Assembly (NCBI RefSeq): GCF_003863965.1
Contig: NZ_RRCN01000001.1
Span: 5,711,054 to 5,775,053, forward strand
Direction of reading: 5' to 3'
Origin: Paenibacillus oralis
GTDB taxonomy: Bacteria > Bacillota > Bacilli > Paenibacillales > Paenibacillaceae
Length of the DNA: 64,000 nt
Shown here: one piece after another, positions 35,110 through 42,608 of the stretch
How the letters are laid out: each line of letters opens with the position of its first letter
Numbering within the stretch: position 1 is the first letter of the stretch
Made by a program: the position numbers and the translations under genes
The notes under the pieces: model-generated
What the model saw: only the letters and a program-made list of their open reading frames with translations
Databases searched by the model: none
Told to the model about the DNA's origin: nothing

Positions 35110-36093
35110 TTATCCCTTCTTCTCCAGCTTCAGATCCTCCGTCCGCAGCGTCATCAGCTCCAATTTCCCTGGAGAGCCGCCGCCGTATTGGTTCAGCAGC
35201 CGGACGGCCTGCTGGCGGATCGAACGTTCGATCACGTTGCGGACGTAGCGGGCGTTGCTGAACAGATGCTCGCTTTCGCATTTTTCCTTAAGCAAATGCT
35301 GCTTTAATTTGAGTATCGCCTGCGGCATCAGGATGTAATCGCGTTCCTTGGCCATCGCTTCGGCGATCTGAATCAGCTGGTCGATCGTATAGTCCGGAAA
35401 ATCCATCTGGATCGGAAACCGGGACGGCAGCCCCGGGTTCGTCGACAGAAAAAAATCCATTTCATCGGAATAGCCGGCCAAAATGAGAATGAACTGGTTT
35501 TTCTGATCCTCCATCGCTTTGACCAGCGTATCGATCGCTTCCTTGCCGAAGTCTTTCTCCCCGCCCCGCGCCAGGCTGTAGGCTTCGTCGATGAACAAAA
35601 TGCCACCCAGCGCTTTTTTGACCAAATCTCGTGTTTTTTGCGCTGTATGGCCGATGTATTCGCCGACCAGGTCGGCCCGCTCCACTTCGATCAAATGCCC
35701 TTTGCTAAGCACGCCCATCCGTTGAAACATCTTGGCGACGATGCGCGCCACCGTCGTTTTGCCGGTGCCCGGATTGCCTTTGAAAACCATATGGTAAACC
35801 TGCGGCCCCGACAGCAGGCCCGCTTCCGAGCGCATGGAAGCGATCTGCAAAAACGCGAAAATTTCGTACATGAAATCTTTGATATGATCCAAACCGATCA
35901 GGTGATCCAATTCCTTCTGAATTTCCGCGAACAGCCCTTGCTGCGGCAAAGCTTTGGCGGAAAGGTTTGGTTCGCTTTCGGGAACGCTTTGCGAGACGAC
36001 CGGCGGTTCGGCGCTGCGCAGAATGACGTTGATTTGCCGGGATGGTCTCTCTTCGGGAGAGCCGCCGCTTCTGGCTACAACACGCCCAGACAT
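35110..36093 (-). CDS. spoVK: Stage V sporulation protein K, AAA ATPase
   Basis: A 327-residue protein, CbbX/SpoVK type. Walker A is GNPGTGKTT, Walker B GILFIDEAYSLA, and sensor or arginine finger regions include NPGLPSRFP and the C-terminal ARYVRNVIERSIRQQA. It is required for spore maturation in Bacillus. The start at 36093 (MSGRVVARSG) follows AGAGGTGAT; the sequence upstream is repeat-rich rather than coding. First gene of the spoVK-hflX-ynbB-glnR-glnA series. Confidence 0.92.
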   Translation of the reverse strand: MSGRVVARSGGSPEERPSRQINVILRSAEPPVVSQSVPESEPNLSAKALPQQGLFAEIQKELDHLIGLDHIKDFMYEIFAFLQIASMRSEAGLLSGPQVYHMVFKGNPGTGKTTVARIVAKMFQRMGVLSKGHLIEVERADLVGEYIGHTAQKTRDLVKKALGGILFIDEAYSLARGGEKDFGKEAIDTLVKAMEDQKNQFILILAGYSDEMDFFLSTNPGLPSRFPIQMDFPDYTIDQLIQIAEAMAKERDYILMPQAILKLKQHLLKEKCESEHLFSNARYVRNVIERSIRQQAVRLLNQYGGGSPGKLELMTLRTEDLKLEKKG

Positions 36094-36118
36094 AGGGACA
36101 TCACCTCTTTTAAAGGTA

Positions 36119-36213
36119 ATCAAAAATTCGTCTCGGTGCTGAAAACCCGAATTTTTGATCTTAATTTAAAGGGGCAAGTTGAAAAAGGTAGTCTTTTTCA
36201 AAGCACACTTTTA
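36119..36213. repeat. Hairpin-forming intergenic repeats upstream of spoVK
   Basis: Two inverted repeats. ATCAAAAATTCG / CGAATTTTTGAT (36119-36130 and 36148-36159) has a loop containing GTGCTGAAAACC. TTGAAAAAG / CTTTTTCAA (36179-36187 and 36193-36201) is followed by AGCACACTT. Loop and flank match the elements at 52.8 kb while the stem arms differ, so these are diverged members of one repeat family. Confidence 0.7.
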
Positions 36214-36251
36214 AATGTATTCTCTCTCCCTGTCCGTTATTAGAAGTTTTG

Positions 36252-36932
36252 TCACCCTCGGCCAAAAGCAAGCGCCAGCTGATCCATTTTCCATTTCGTA
36301 TAGGCCAAAATCTCCCGTACCGTGTTGGGAATCGGTTTGAGCACCGCGGATTTCTTTAAAGACAGCTTGGGATCGTGATATCCAAACGTCTCGGCGATTT
36401 CCAGCGCCCGGTTTCCGTGATACGTATGCGTAATAATAAGGGCGGAATCGTATCCATGCTCTTCCATGATCGCCTGGCTGAACTTCAGGTTTTCGAACGT
36501 GCTGGTCGCCTCGTTTTCAAGCAGTATTTTTTCCCGCGGGATGCCGCGGCGCTCCAAATAATTCGCCATGCCTTCCGCTTCCGTGTATTTGGAATCGGCC
36601 GTATCCTTGCCGCCCGTAAGTAAAAACAGCTTAAACTTCCCATCCTTAAAGTCCTGAATACTTTGCTCCAATCGCTCCTGCAGACCCGGGCTCGGTACGT
36701 CCCCCCACAGAGAGGCTCCCAGCACGATGCCGACATCGGCCGGTTTGGAAAAACCCGCGCTCACGGCGGGATTTCGCTCGACGCTGCCGATCTGGGCCAG
36801 CACATAAAGCGCCCAGGCCAGCCCCAGCGCGATCAACACGAGCCCCCAGCGGATCAATTTTCGCCGAATTCCCCGTTGTTTCCGTACCGGTTGTCCAAAA
36901 TTCAACGATGTTTTTTTCTTGGCAAAAAGCAT
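36252..36932 (-). CDS. YdcF/SanA family membrane protein (DUF218)
   Basis: A 226-residue protein. One N-terminal membrane segment (about 30-50, LVLIALGLAWALYVLAQI) precedes a DUF218 domain with VGIVLGASLWGD, LLTGGKD, EAEGMANYLERRGIPREKILLENEATSTFENL and LIITHTYHGNRA. Homologues such as ElyC and SanA affect envelope lipid-carrier use. Co-directional with the DUF402 gene upstream (25 bases). Confidence 0.85.
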   Translation of the reverse strand: MLFAKKKTSLNFGQPVRKQRGIRRKLIRWGLVLIALGLAWALYVLAQIGSVERNPAVSAGFSKPADVGIVLGASLWGDVPSPGLQERLEQSIQDFKDGKFKLFLLTGGKDTADSKYTEAEGMANYLERRGIPREKILLENEATSTFENLKFSQAIMEEHGYDSALIITHTYHGNRALEIAETFGYHDPKLSLKKSAVLKPIPNTVREILAYTKWKMDQLALAFGRG

Positions 36933-36957
36933 GTCTCAACCTCCAATCGGATGCGGC

Positions 36958-37497
36958 TTACGCGTTCATAAACCCGCTGCGGAAATGCTCAAGCGACAAC
37001 TGAAAAAGCGGAAAGCGCTGTTTGTTAATGGCATGAAGCAGTTCATGGGCCGTTTCCGCAGCCAGATCATAATCTTTTACCGTAATAAGGCCACCCGTGA
37101 GCGCGTCGTCGAGTTCATCCTGATCGAGCAAAAACACTTCTCCGGTCTTTAACACGACAATATCCAAGTACAAATCGTCAAACCAGGGCACGCCCTGATC
37201 CGTAATCCCCTGTGTTTTGCAAATATCGATATACCATTCCACGATTTCCCCTTGGTCATCGAACATCGCGGTGACGACGTAATGGGCCCCTTTCGGGTAA
37301 TACTGCAGCCACGTAAACCCTTTGTCGGCAATACGGAACGTATGTCCTCCGTAGGTTTTCCACAGCGGATCGCGAAGATCTTGAATCGTGTACAACGTCA
37401 CATATCCCGTGAAGACATCGTTCTGTATAAACTTGGACTTGAAGTGACGCTGGGTAATGCGGCGCCAGTTCGCGCGGTCTCCGAATTTTCGCTTCAT
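36958..37497 (-). CDS. DUF402 nucleoside tri-/diphosphate phosphatase (YgaC/Ntdp-like)
   Basis: A 179-residue DUF402 protein with WLQYYPKGAHYVVTAMFDDQGEIVEWYIDICK, PWFDDLYLDIVVLKTGEVFLLDQDELDDAL and a C-terminal helix. Acidic DD, DLYLD and DQDELDDA residues match the metal and substrate site of Bacillus YgaC/Staphylococcus Ntdp, which hydrolyse nucleoside tri- and diphosphates. Followed by the YdcF-like gene on the same strand. Confidence 0.85.
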   Translation of the reverse strand: MKRKFGDRANWRRITQRHFKSKFIQNDVFTGYVTLYTIQDLRDPLWKTYGGHTFRIADKGFTWLQYYPKGAHYVVTAMFDDQGEIVEWYIDICKTQGITDQGVPWFDDLYLDIVVLKTGEVFLLDQDELDDALTGGLITVKDYDLAAETAHELLHAINKQRFPLFQLSLEHFRSGFMNA

Positions 37498-37578
37498 AAG
37501 ATTATAGCCCTTTCACAACAATGTACTATCACTTTACCATATTTGAAAAAGAGTCACAAAGCAGCCAGAACAAACGAG

Positions 37579-37621
37579 AAAAGACCCCCAGACGCTAAAA
37601 TCGCTGCTCTGGGGGTCTTTG
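37579..37621 (-). terminator. Intrinsic terminator after the PBP gene
   Basis: AAAAGACCCCCAG / CTGGGGGTCTTT stem with a 17-base loop; T-run on the minus strand side. Confidence 0.88.
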
Positions 37622-37692
37622 CCTTGCGGGTTGCTGGCCGGCAGGTTCGCGGGCCATATTAGATCAATCGGCGCTTACGGGAATTCGGCAGG

Positions 37693-40362
37693 TTAACCCC
37701 CCGTCCCCTGAACCGCTTCGTTCGCACCAACCGGAGCGTCCACGCCGTTCCCGGAATCGGTTTGACCGTTATTTCCATCGGCGGGAGGCGCGAGCGTATC
37801 CGCATCTCCTTCGCCGGAACCGCCGTCGTTAGGAACCACGGTTCCGGGAATCGTAACGCCGCCGTCTCCGTCTCCGTTCCCGCTTCCGTTTCCATGGTTG
37901 CCGTTACCGTTGCCATTGCCGTTACCGTTCCCTTGGCCATTCCCATTGCCCTGGCCATTTCCGTTGCCGTTCCCCTGGCCGTCTCCCGAGCCATTCCAAT
38001 TTCCGGACGGGAAACCTTGATTTCCGCTGCCGTCGTCAATTTGGTCATCACCGGTTTGTCCCTGGTTGCCGTCCCCGCCTACGCCCGGATCCGGCAGATC
38101 GTCCATCGGATCTTCGCCCGCTTCGATCAACACCTGGGCGTTGTTCGAAGGATCGCTTTCCGCGTCATTGACGGGGTCGTAAGCCGTAACATAGTAGATA
38201 TAACCCGTTCCCGGGGTAATGCTGATGTCTTCGGTTTCCGTGGCGCTGGAGTCCATAATATGGGTGAACTCCGTTTCCGATGCTTCCCGGCGGTAAATCC
38301 GGTAAACCGCACCTTGTTGTTCCACGCCTTTCCAGCTAAGGGCTACTGTACCGGTATCCACGTTATAAGCCGCGCTGAGTTCGGACGGCGCCGCCGTCTG
38401 CGGTTCCTCTTGCTCCGGCGGCTGCAGGTTGGCCGGTACCGGGAAATCCTTGACCGGCACGCCGGCCAGCGCCTCTTTCATGACCGCGGCGAACAGCGCT
38501 GCGGTCTGGCCGCTGCTTCCGTTCAGCAGATGGTCTTTATCCGCATTGTCATAGCCCATCCAGATCGCGGCCGTCCATTCCGGAGTGTAGCCGACGAACC
38601 AGACGTCGCGGTTTTTGCTGCTTCTAAGGCCCGGAATGCCATGCTGCGTCGTCCCCGTTTTCCCGGCAACCGGACGGTCGATTTTCGCCCGCCGGCCCGT
38701 CCCTTCATTGACGACGTTTTCCATCATTTCCGTCATATAGTAGGCCGTCTTTTCGCTGATGACCCTTTTTGGTTTCGGCGGGTTGTATTTATATTTCACT
38801 ACCCCGTTATGGTCGACAATCTGTTTGATCGAATACGGAGGATTGTATTCTCCGCCGTTGGCAAACACACTGAACGCCCCCGCCATTTCGAGCGTGTTCG
38901 TCCCGTAGGTCAAACCGCCGAGCGCAATCGCCAGATTGCGGTCGTTTTTGTCCATCGTGATGCCCATTTCCTGCGCGTATTTCACTCCCGTGCCGGCTCC
39001 GACCTCATTCAGCAGCCAAACGGCCGGAATGTTCTCCGATTTCGTCAGCGCGGTCGTCAGGTTGATCGTGTTCGAATAGCCGTGCAGATTCGTCGGACAA
39101 TAATCGCCGAAACACTGCTTATTGTTCGGGATCTGCGAATTGGGCGTAAATTTCCCCGATTCGAGCGCCGGCGCATAGGACACGATCGGCTTAAACGCCG
39201 ACCCCGGCTGTCTGCGGCTGTTCAAACGGCTGTAGCCTTTGCGCTCGTAATCCCGGCCGCCAAGCAGGGCGACGAGGCTGCCGTTTTCATGGTTCATAAT
39301 GACGATCGAGCCCTGAACCTGTTTATCGTCCTTGCTTTTCTCGAAATAATCGTCGTTGGCAAACGCCTTCTCTACCGCTTTTTGCGCCTGGGCGTCCATC
39401 GTCGTGTAAATTTTGTAGCCGCCGCGGTTCAGCTCGTCTTCAGTGAGGCCGAACTTCTCCTCGGCTTCCTCGACCACATAGTCTTTAAAGGCGAGGTAGC
39501 TTTGGTTGCTGGCCGGAGGCTCGTAGTCGTAATCGACCGCCTTTGCTTCATCCCGCTGCTCGGCGGTGATGTATCCTTCCTGGTACATCAAGTCGAGCAC
39601 GACGCCGCGACGCTCCTTGGACAGCTCCGGATTGGCGATCGGATTGTATTTGGACGGCCCCTTAGGAATGGCCGCGAGCGTCGCCATTTCCCATAGTTCC
39701 AGCTTGTTCAAGTCGCTTTCGCCAAAATATCGTTGGGATGCCGCTTTGATCCCGTAGGCGTTTTTCCCGAAGAAAATCCGGTTTAAATAAAGCGTTAAAA
39801 TTTCTTCTTTCGTATTATGACGTTCTAGCGCCATCGCAATCGACATCTCCGTCGCTTTGCGGAAAAACGTTTTGTCCGCGCTCAGGAAAATGTTTTTGGC
39901 GAGCTGCTGCGTAATCGTACTGCCGCCTTCCACCAGAGAACGGGCCACGACATCTTTCACCGCCGCTCTGCCGATCGACCAAAGATCGACCCCGTTATGC
40001 TCGAAAAACCGCCGGTCTTCCGTGGCGACAAACGCTTTTTTGAGCATGTCCGGGAGTTCGTCATATTCGACGGGTTCGCTTTTGTCGATCGAAAGCTCCC
40101 CCATCAACGCGCCGTTACGGTCGTACACCTTAGTCGTTTCGTAAACCGTCATCTTATCCCCGTTTTCCTTGAGGATCTTTTCGCCGCTGACCGTAATGTA
40201 CATGTACCCCGCAATCGCGCAGAAAACCGCAAACGCGATCGTAAAAAACGAAGTCCACAGCAATTTTTTCACGGTGAGTCTTTTCTTTTTGCGCGCCTTC
40301 GGCGCTTTTCCTTTTTTCCCCGATTTATTGCTTCGTTCCAGTCTTGGATTTTGGCTGGACAT
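37693..40362 (-). CDS. Class A penicillin-binding protein 1A with Fn3 and Gly/Asn-rich tail
   Basis: An 889-residue bifunctional peptidoglycan synthase. It has a basic cytosolic N-terminus, one membrane anchor (LLWTSFFTIAFAVFCAIAGYMYI), a GT51 glycosyltransferase with catalytic Glu in EDRRFFEHNGVD, and a transpeptidase domain with SAFK, SEN and KTGTTQ. An Fn3-like domain follows (ELSAAYNVDTGTVALSW), then a tail of Gly/Asn/Gln repeats. Start 40362 (MSSQNPRLERS) follows AAGGGGGT; an upstream Met at 40383 is possible. Same strand as hfq-miaA but separated by a weak terminator. Confidence 0.92.
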   Translation of the reverse strand: MSSQNPRLERSNKSGKKGKAPKARKKKRLTVKKLLWTSFFTIAFAVFCAIAGYMYITVSGEKILKENGDKMTVYETTKVYDRNGALMGELSIDKSEPVEYDELPDMLKKAFVATEDRRFFEHNGVDLWSIGRAAVKDVVARSLVEGGSTITQQLAKNIFLSADKTFFRKATEMSIAMALERHNTKEEILTLYLNRIFFGKNAYGIKAASQRYFGESDLNKLELWEMATLAAIPKGPSKYNPIANPELSKERRGVVLDLMYQEGYITAEQRDEAKAVDYDYEPPASNQSYLAFKDYVVEEAEEKFGLTEDELNRGGYKIYTTMDAQAQKAVEKAFANDDYFEKSKDDKQVQGSIVIMNHENGSLVALLGGRDYERKGYSRLNSRRQPGSAFKPIVSYAPALESGKFTPNSQIPNNKQCFGDYCPTNLHGYSNTINLTTALTKSENIPAVWLLNEVGAGTGVKYAQEMGITMDKNDRNLAIALGGLTYGTNTLEMAGAFSVFANGGEYNPPYSIKQIVDHNGVVKYKYNPPKPKRVISEKTAYYMTEMMENVVNEGTGRRAKIDRPVAGKTGTTQHGIPGLRSSKNRDVWFVGYTPEWTAAIWMGYDNADKDHLLNGSSGQTAALFAAVMKEALAGVPVKDFPVPANLQPPEQEEPQTAAPSELSAAYNVDTGTVALSWKGVEQQGAVYRIYRREASETEFTHIMDSSATETEDISITPGTGYIYYVTAYDPVNDAESDPSNNAQVLIEAGEDPMDDLPDPGVGGDGNQGQTGDDQIDDGSGNQGFPSGNWNGSGDGQGNGNGNGQGNGNGQGNGNGNGNGNGNHGNGSGNGDGDGGVTIPGTVVPNDGGSGEGDADTLAPPADGNNGQTDSGNGVDAPVGANEAVQGTGG
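37864..37990. repeat. Imperfect hexanucleotide repeat encoding Gly-Asn tail of the PBP
   Basis: Tandem variants of a 6-base unit (GGNAAC type on the coding strand) encode alternating Gly-Asn/Gly-Gln in the C-terminal tail. Slippage by whole units would keep the reading frame and only change tail length. Confidence 0.75.
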
Positions 40363-40492
40363 GGTTTCTCTGACCCCCTTCATTCCTTCCGTTAAAGGTT
40401 CGGCCCCCGCCCTCAAACTCCGGCGCAAGCGCCGGAACGAGGCGTTTGAACCCGATTCTGGATGAATACGGCACGCCCAACAATGCCCGGAA

Positions 40493-40518
40493 CGAAAAGA
40501 ACAACCTGGGTCAGGTTG
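40493..40518 (-). terminator. Weak hairpin after hfq
   Basis: CAACCTG / CAGGTTG stem (40502-40518) with a 3-base loop, then TTCTTTTC on the minus strand. Confidence 0.5.
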
Positions 40519-40575
40519 CTCTCTCCTTTTCCTATACCTTTAACGTATTGAAATCAAAAAAGTTTCACTATCGCT

Positions 40576-40815
40576 TCAGTCTTCGCTTTGCGTTTCCTGC
40601 ATCAGCGATACGTTGCGCTGCGGTTGGAACGTGGAAATCGCGTGCTTGTACACCATTTGCTGGCGTCCGTCGCTGTCGATGACGATCGTGAAATTGTCAA
40701 AGGCTTTGATCGTTCCCCTGATCTGAAATCCATTCGTCAAAAATACCGTCACCGGTATGCTTTCTTTGCGAAGTTGGTTCAGAAATGTATCCTGGATATT
40801 AATGGTCTTGTTCAT
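40576..40815 (-). CDS. hfq: RNA chaperone Hfq
   Basis: A 79-residue Sm-like protein with Sm1 VFLTNGFQIRGTIKAFDNFTIVI and Sm2 QMVYKHAISTFQP (YKHA signature). It forms hexamers that bind sRNA and mRNA A-rich tails. I start it at 40815 (MNKTINIQD) behind GGGGGTACGG, giving the usual length. It lies 24 bases downstream of miaA, the conserved neighbour. Confidence 0.96.
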   Translation of the reverse strand: MNKTINIQDTFLNQLRKESIPVTVFLTNGFQIRGTIKAFDNFTIVIDSDGRQQMVYKHAISTFQPQRNVSLMQETQSED

Positions 40816-40839
40816 AGCCGTACCCCCAATAGGAATCAA

Positions 40840-41814
40840 TTAGTGTTTTGAATTATATTCAAGATCAGCGGGAAACTTTCCTGCTATTATAGCATGGGCC
40901 GCCGCCAAAATCCCGGAAAAATTTTCGCCGCTCCCCGCATCGATCCAGGCGATCTCCTTCATGTGCCTGAACCAGGAGAGCTGCCTCTTGGCGAAACGCC
41001 GCGTATCCCTCTTTAGTTTCTCCACGGCTTCCGGCAGCGGAACGCCGTCCTCCAGGTGTTCGGCGATTTCCTTGTAGCCAAGCCCCTGCATGGACACGAG
41101 TTCCCGGGAATACCCCTGACGAAGCAGGCGGCGCACCTCATCCACAAGACCAAGCCGCAGCATTTCGTCAATTCTCCGTTCAATACGGTTATAAAGCATT
41201 TGCCGGTCCATTGTCAAACCGATGACGCACAAATCGTACGGGGACTCCTTCATTTGTTTCTCCAATTGCTCCGACAAGGTCGTTCCCGTCAGATGATGAA
41301 TTTCCAAAGCGCGAATCACCCGCCGCATATCGTTCGGATGCAGACGGGCGGCGGATTTGGGGTCGATGGCCGCCAGCTTGGCGTGCAGCGCCTCCGCGCC
41401 GTGCTGTTCGGCGTAAGCCAGCTCCGCGGCGCGGAACGCCTCATCGGCCGCGGCTTCCGTAAATTGGAATTCATAGCAGACGGACTCGATATAAAGCCCC
41501 GTCCCCCCGACGATAAAAGGCAAATGTCCGCGGCTTTCGATCTCCGGGATCAGCTTGCGGCACCACTCCTGAAATTGGGCGGCGGAAAAAGGCTCGTCCG
41601 GCTCCAGCACATCGATCAAATGATGGGGGACGCCCTCCATCTCCGCCGGAATGATTTTGGCCGTGCCGATGTCCATGCCCCGGTACACCTGCATCGAATC
41701 GCCGGAAATCACTTCGCAGGAAAACGCTTTGGCGATTTCGACGCTAAGCTTCGTTTTGCCGACCGCTGTCGGGCCGACGAGCACCAGCAGCCGCGGTTTC
41801 TTATTTATGGTCAA
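40840..41814 (-). CDS. miaA: tRNA dimethylallyltransferase
   Basis: A 324-residue protein with P-loop GPTAVGKTKLS, GDSMQVYRGMDIGTAK, the DVLEPDEPFSAAQF segment and GGTGLYIESV. It adds a dimethylallyl group to A37 of tRNAs reading UNN codons. The start is a TTG at 41814, six bases after GGAGTGA, overlapping the end of the methyltransferase gene by 14 bases; no ATG is available in a sensible place. Part of the mutS-mutL-miaA-hfq block. Confidence 0.94.
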   Translation of the reverse strand: MTINKKPRLLVLVGPTAVGKTKLSVEIAKAFSCEVISGDSMQVYRGMDIGTAKIIPAEMEGVPHHLIDVLEPDEPFSAAQFQEWCRKLIPEIESRGHLPFIVGGTGLYIESVCYEFQFTEAAADEAFRAAELAYAEQHGAEALHAKLAAIDPKSAARLHPNDMRRVIRALEIHHLTGTTLSEQLEKQMKESPYDLCVIGLTMDRQMLYNRIERRIDEMLRLGLVDEVRRLLRQGYSRELVSMQGLGYKEIAEHLEDGVPLPEAVEKLKRDTRRFAKRQLSWFRHMKEIAWIDAGSGENFSGILAAAHAIIAGKFPADLEYNSKH

Positions 41815-42583
41815 GCGTGATCACTCCGTAAGTTATTTTGGTATGGGCGCGGGCGCTCGCGTCAAAACCGAGCCGGGCAAATTCGCCGCTCTCTTTTTGC
41901 TCCTTCATGACGACCGTTTTCCGGGCGATCCGGCACGCTTCCTTCACCGCTTCCGGACTGAGGCGGCCCGCGTTGGCAAAGGTCCGCAGCGGCGAAATCG
42001 AGGAAGAATCCTCGATCGGATGCCGGAACATCGGATCGAAATAAACAATGTCCGCGCTTTTGTCGGGCATGCTCCGCAAAACCTCCAAATGGTTGGCGCG
42101 TTTCGTTTCGATGCGCCGCAATGCGGCGTCAAACTCCGGCTGCCCGGAGACATAGTGCTTTAGCCCCTCGTGCAGCAGCGCCCAAAGCGGAAACGAGTCC
42201 TCCAGCGCCAGCACCCGTCCCCCGGGACCGGCGGCGAGGGCGAACATGCTCGCGTCGGAGCCGAGGCCGGCCGTGCCGTCGATGATGAAGTCGCCGGGAG
42301 CGGCTCGGGCCGCCTCCAGCATGGCGTCGCTTTCGCCTCTAAGCAGCCGTTTCGCACGGACAAAACCCATGCTGGGATGGAACGTCAGCGGCTCCTGCCC
42401 GGACCGGTGGAGCCGGACACCCTGTTCCATGATGACCAGAATGTCGCCGTCCCCGTAGCGTTCGGCCAGCTTGGCCAGCGATGTCCGGCGGCGCGGGACA
42501 CGGGTTGCCCCGGTCAGCACCGCCAGGTCTTGCGCTCGCTGAAGCACGGCGGGAGTTTCGCGGTCCCCCGTAGTAATTAACAT
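41801..42583 (-). CDS. RsmJ-like class I SAM-dependent methyltransferase
   Basis: A 260-residue protein. The SAM site IIDGTAGLGSDASMFALAAG and VLALEDSFPLWALLHEGL, plus IVYFDPMFRHP (DPMF catalytic-type motif), match the RsmJ/UPF0341 family that methylates 16S rRNA G1516 in gamma-proteobacteria. It overlaps miaA by 14 bases. In Firmicutes the substrate has not been confirmed from sequence, so the function is inferred. Confidence 0.82.
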   Translation of the reverse strand: MLITTGDRETPAVLQRAQDLAVLTGATRVPRRRTSLAKLAERYGDGDILVIMEQGVRLHRSGQEPLTFHPSMGFVRAKRLLRGESDAMLEAARAAPGDFIIDGTAGLGSDASMFALAAGPGGRVLALEDSFPLWALLHEGLKHYVSGQPEFDAALRRIETKRANHLEVLRSMPDKSADIVYFDPMFRHPIEDSSSISPLRTFANAGRLSPEAVKEACRIARKTVVMKEQKESGEFARLGFDASARAHTKITYGVITLDHK

Positions 42584-42608
42584 GATGAAATTCCTCCGTT
42601 CACGCCGC

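Noticed and set aside
37762..39696. 644-codon plus-strand frame opposite the PBP gene
   Set aside because: Antisense to a PBP with all catalytic motifs; no start signal.
40419..40436. TCCGGCGCAAGCGCCGGA hairpin upstream of the PBP gene as a terminator
   Set aside because: There is no following T-run in either direction; it may be chance or a leader stem.
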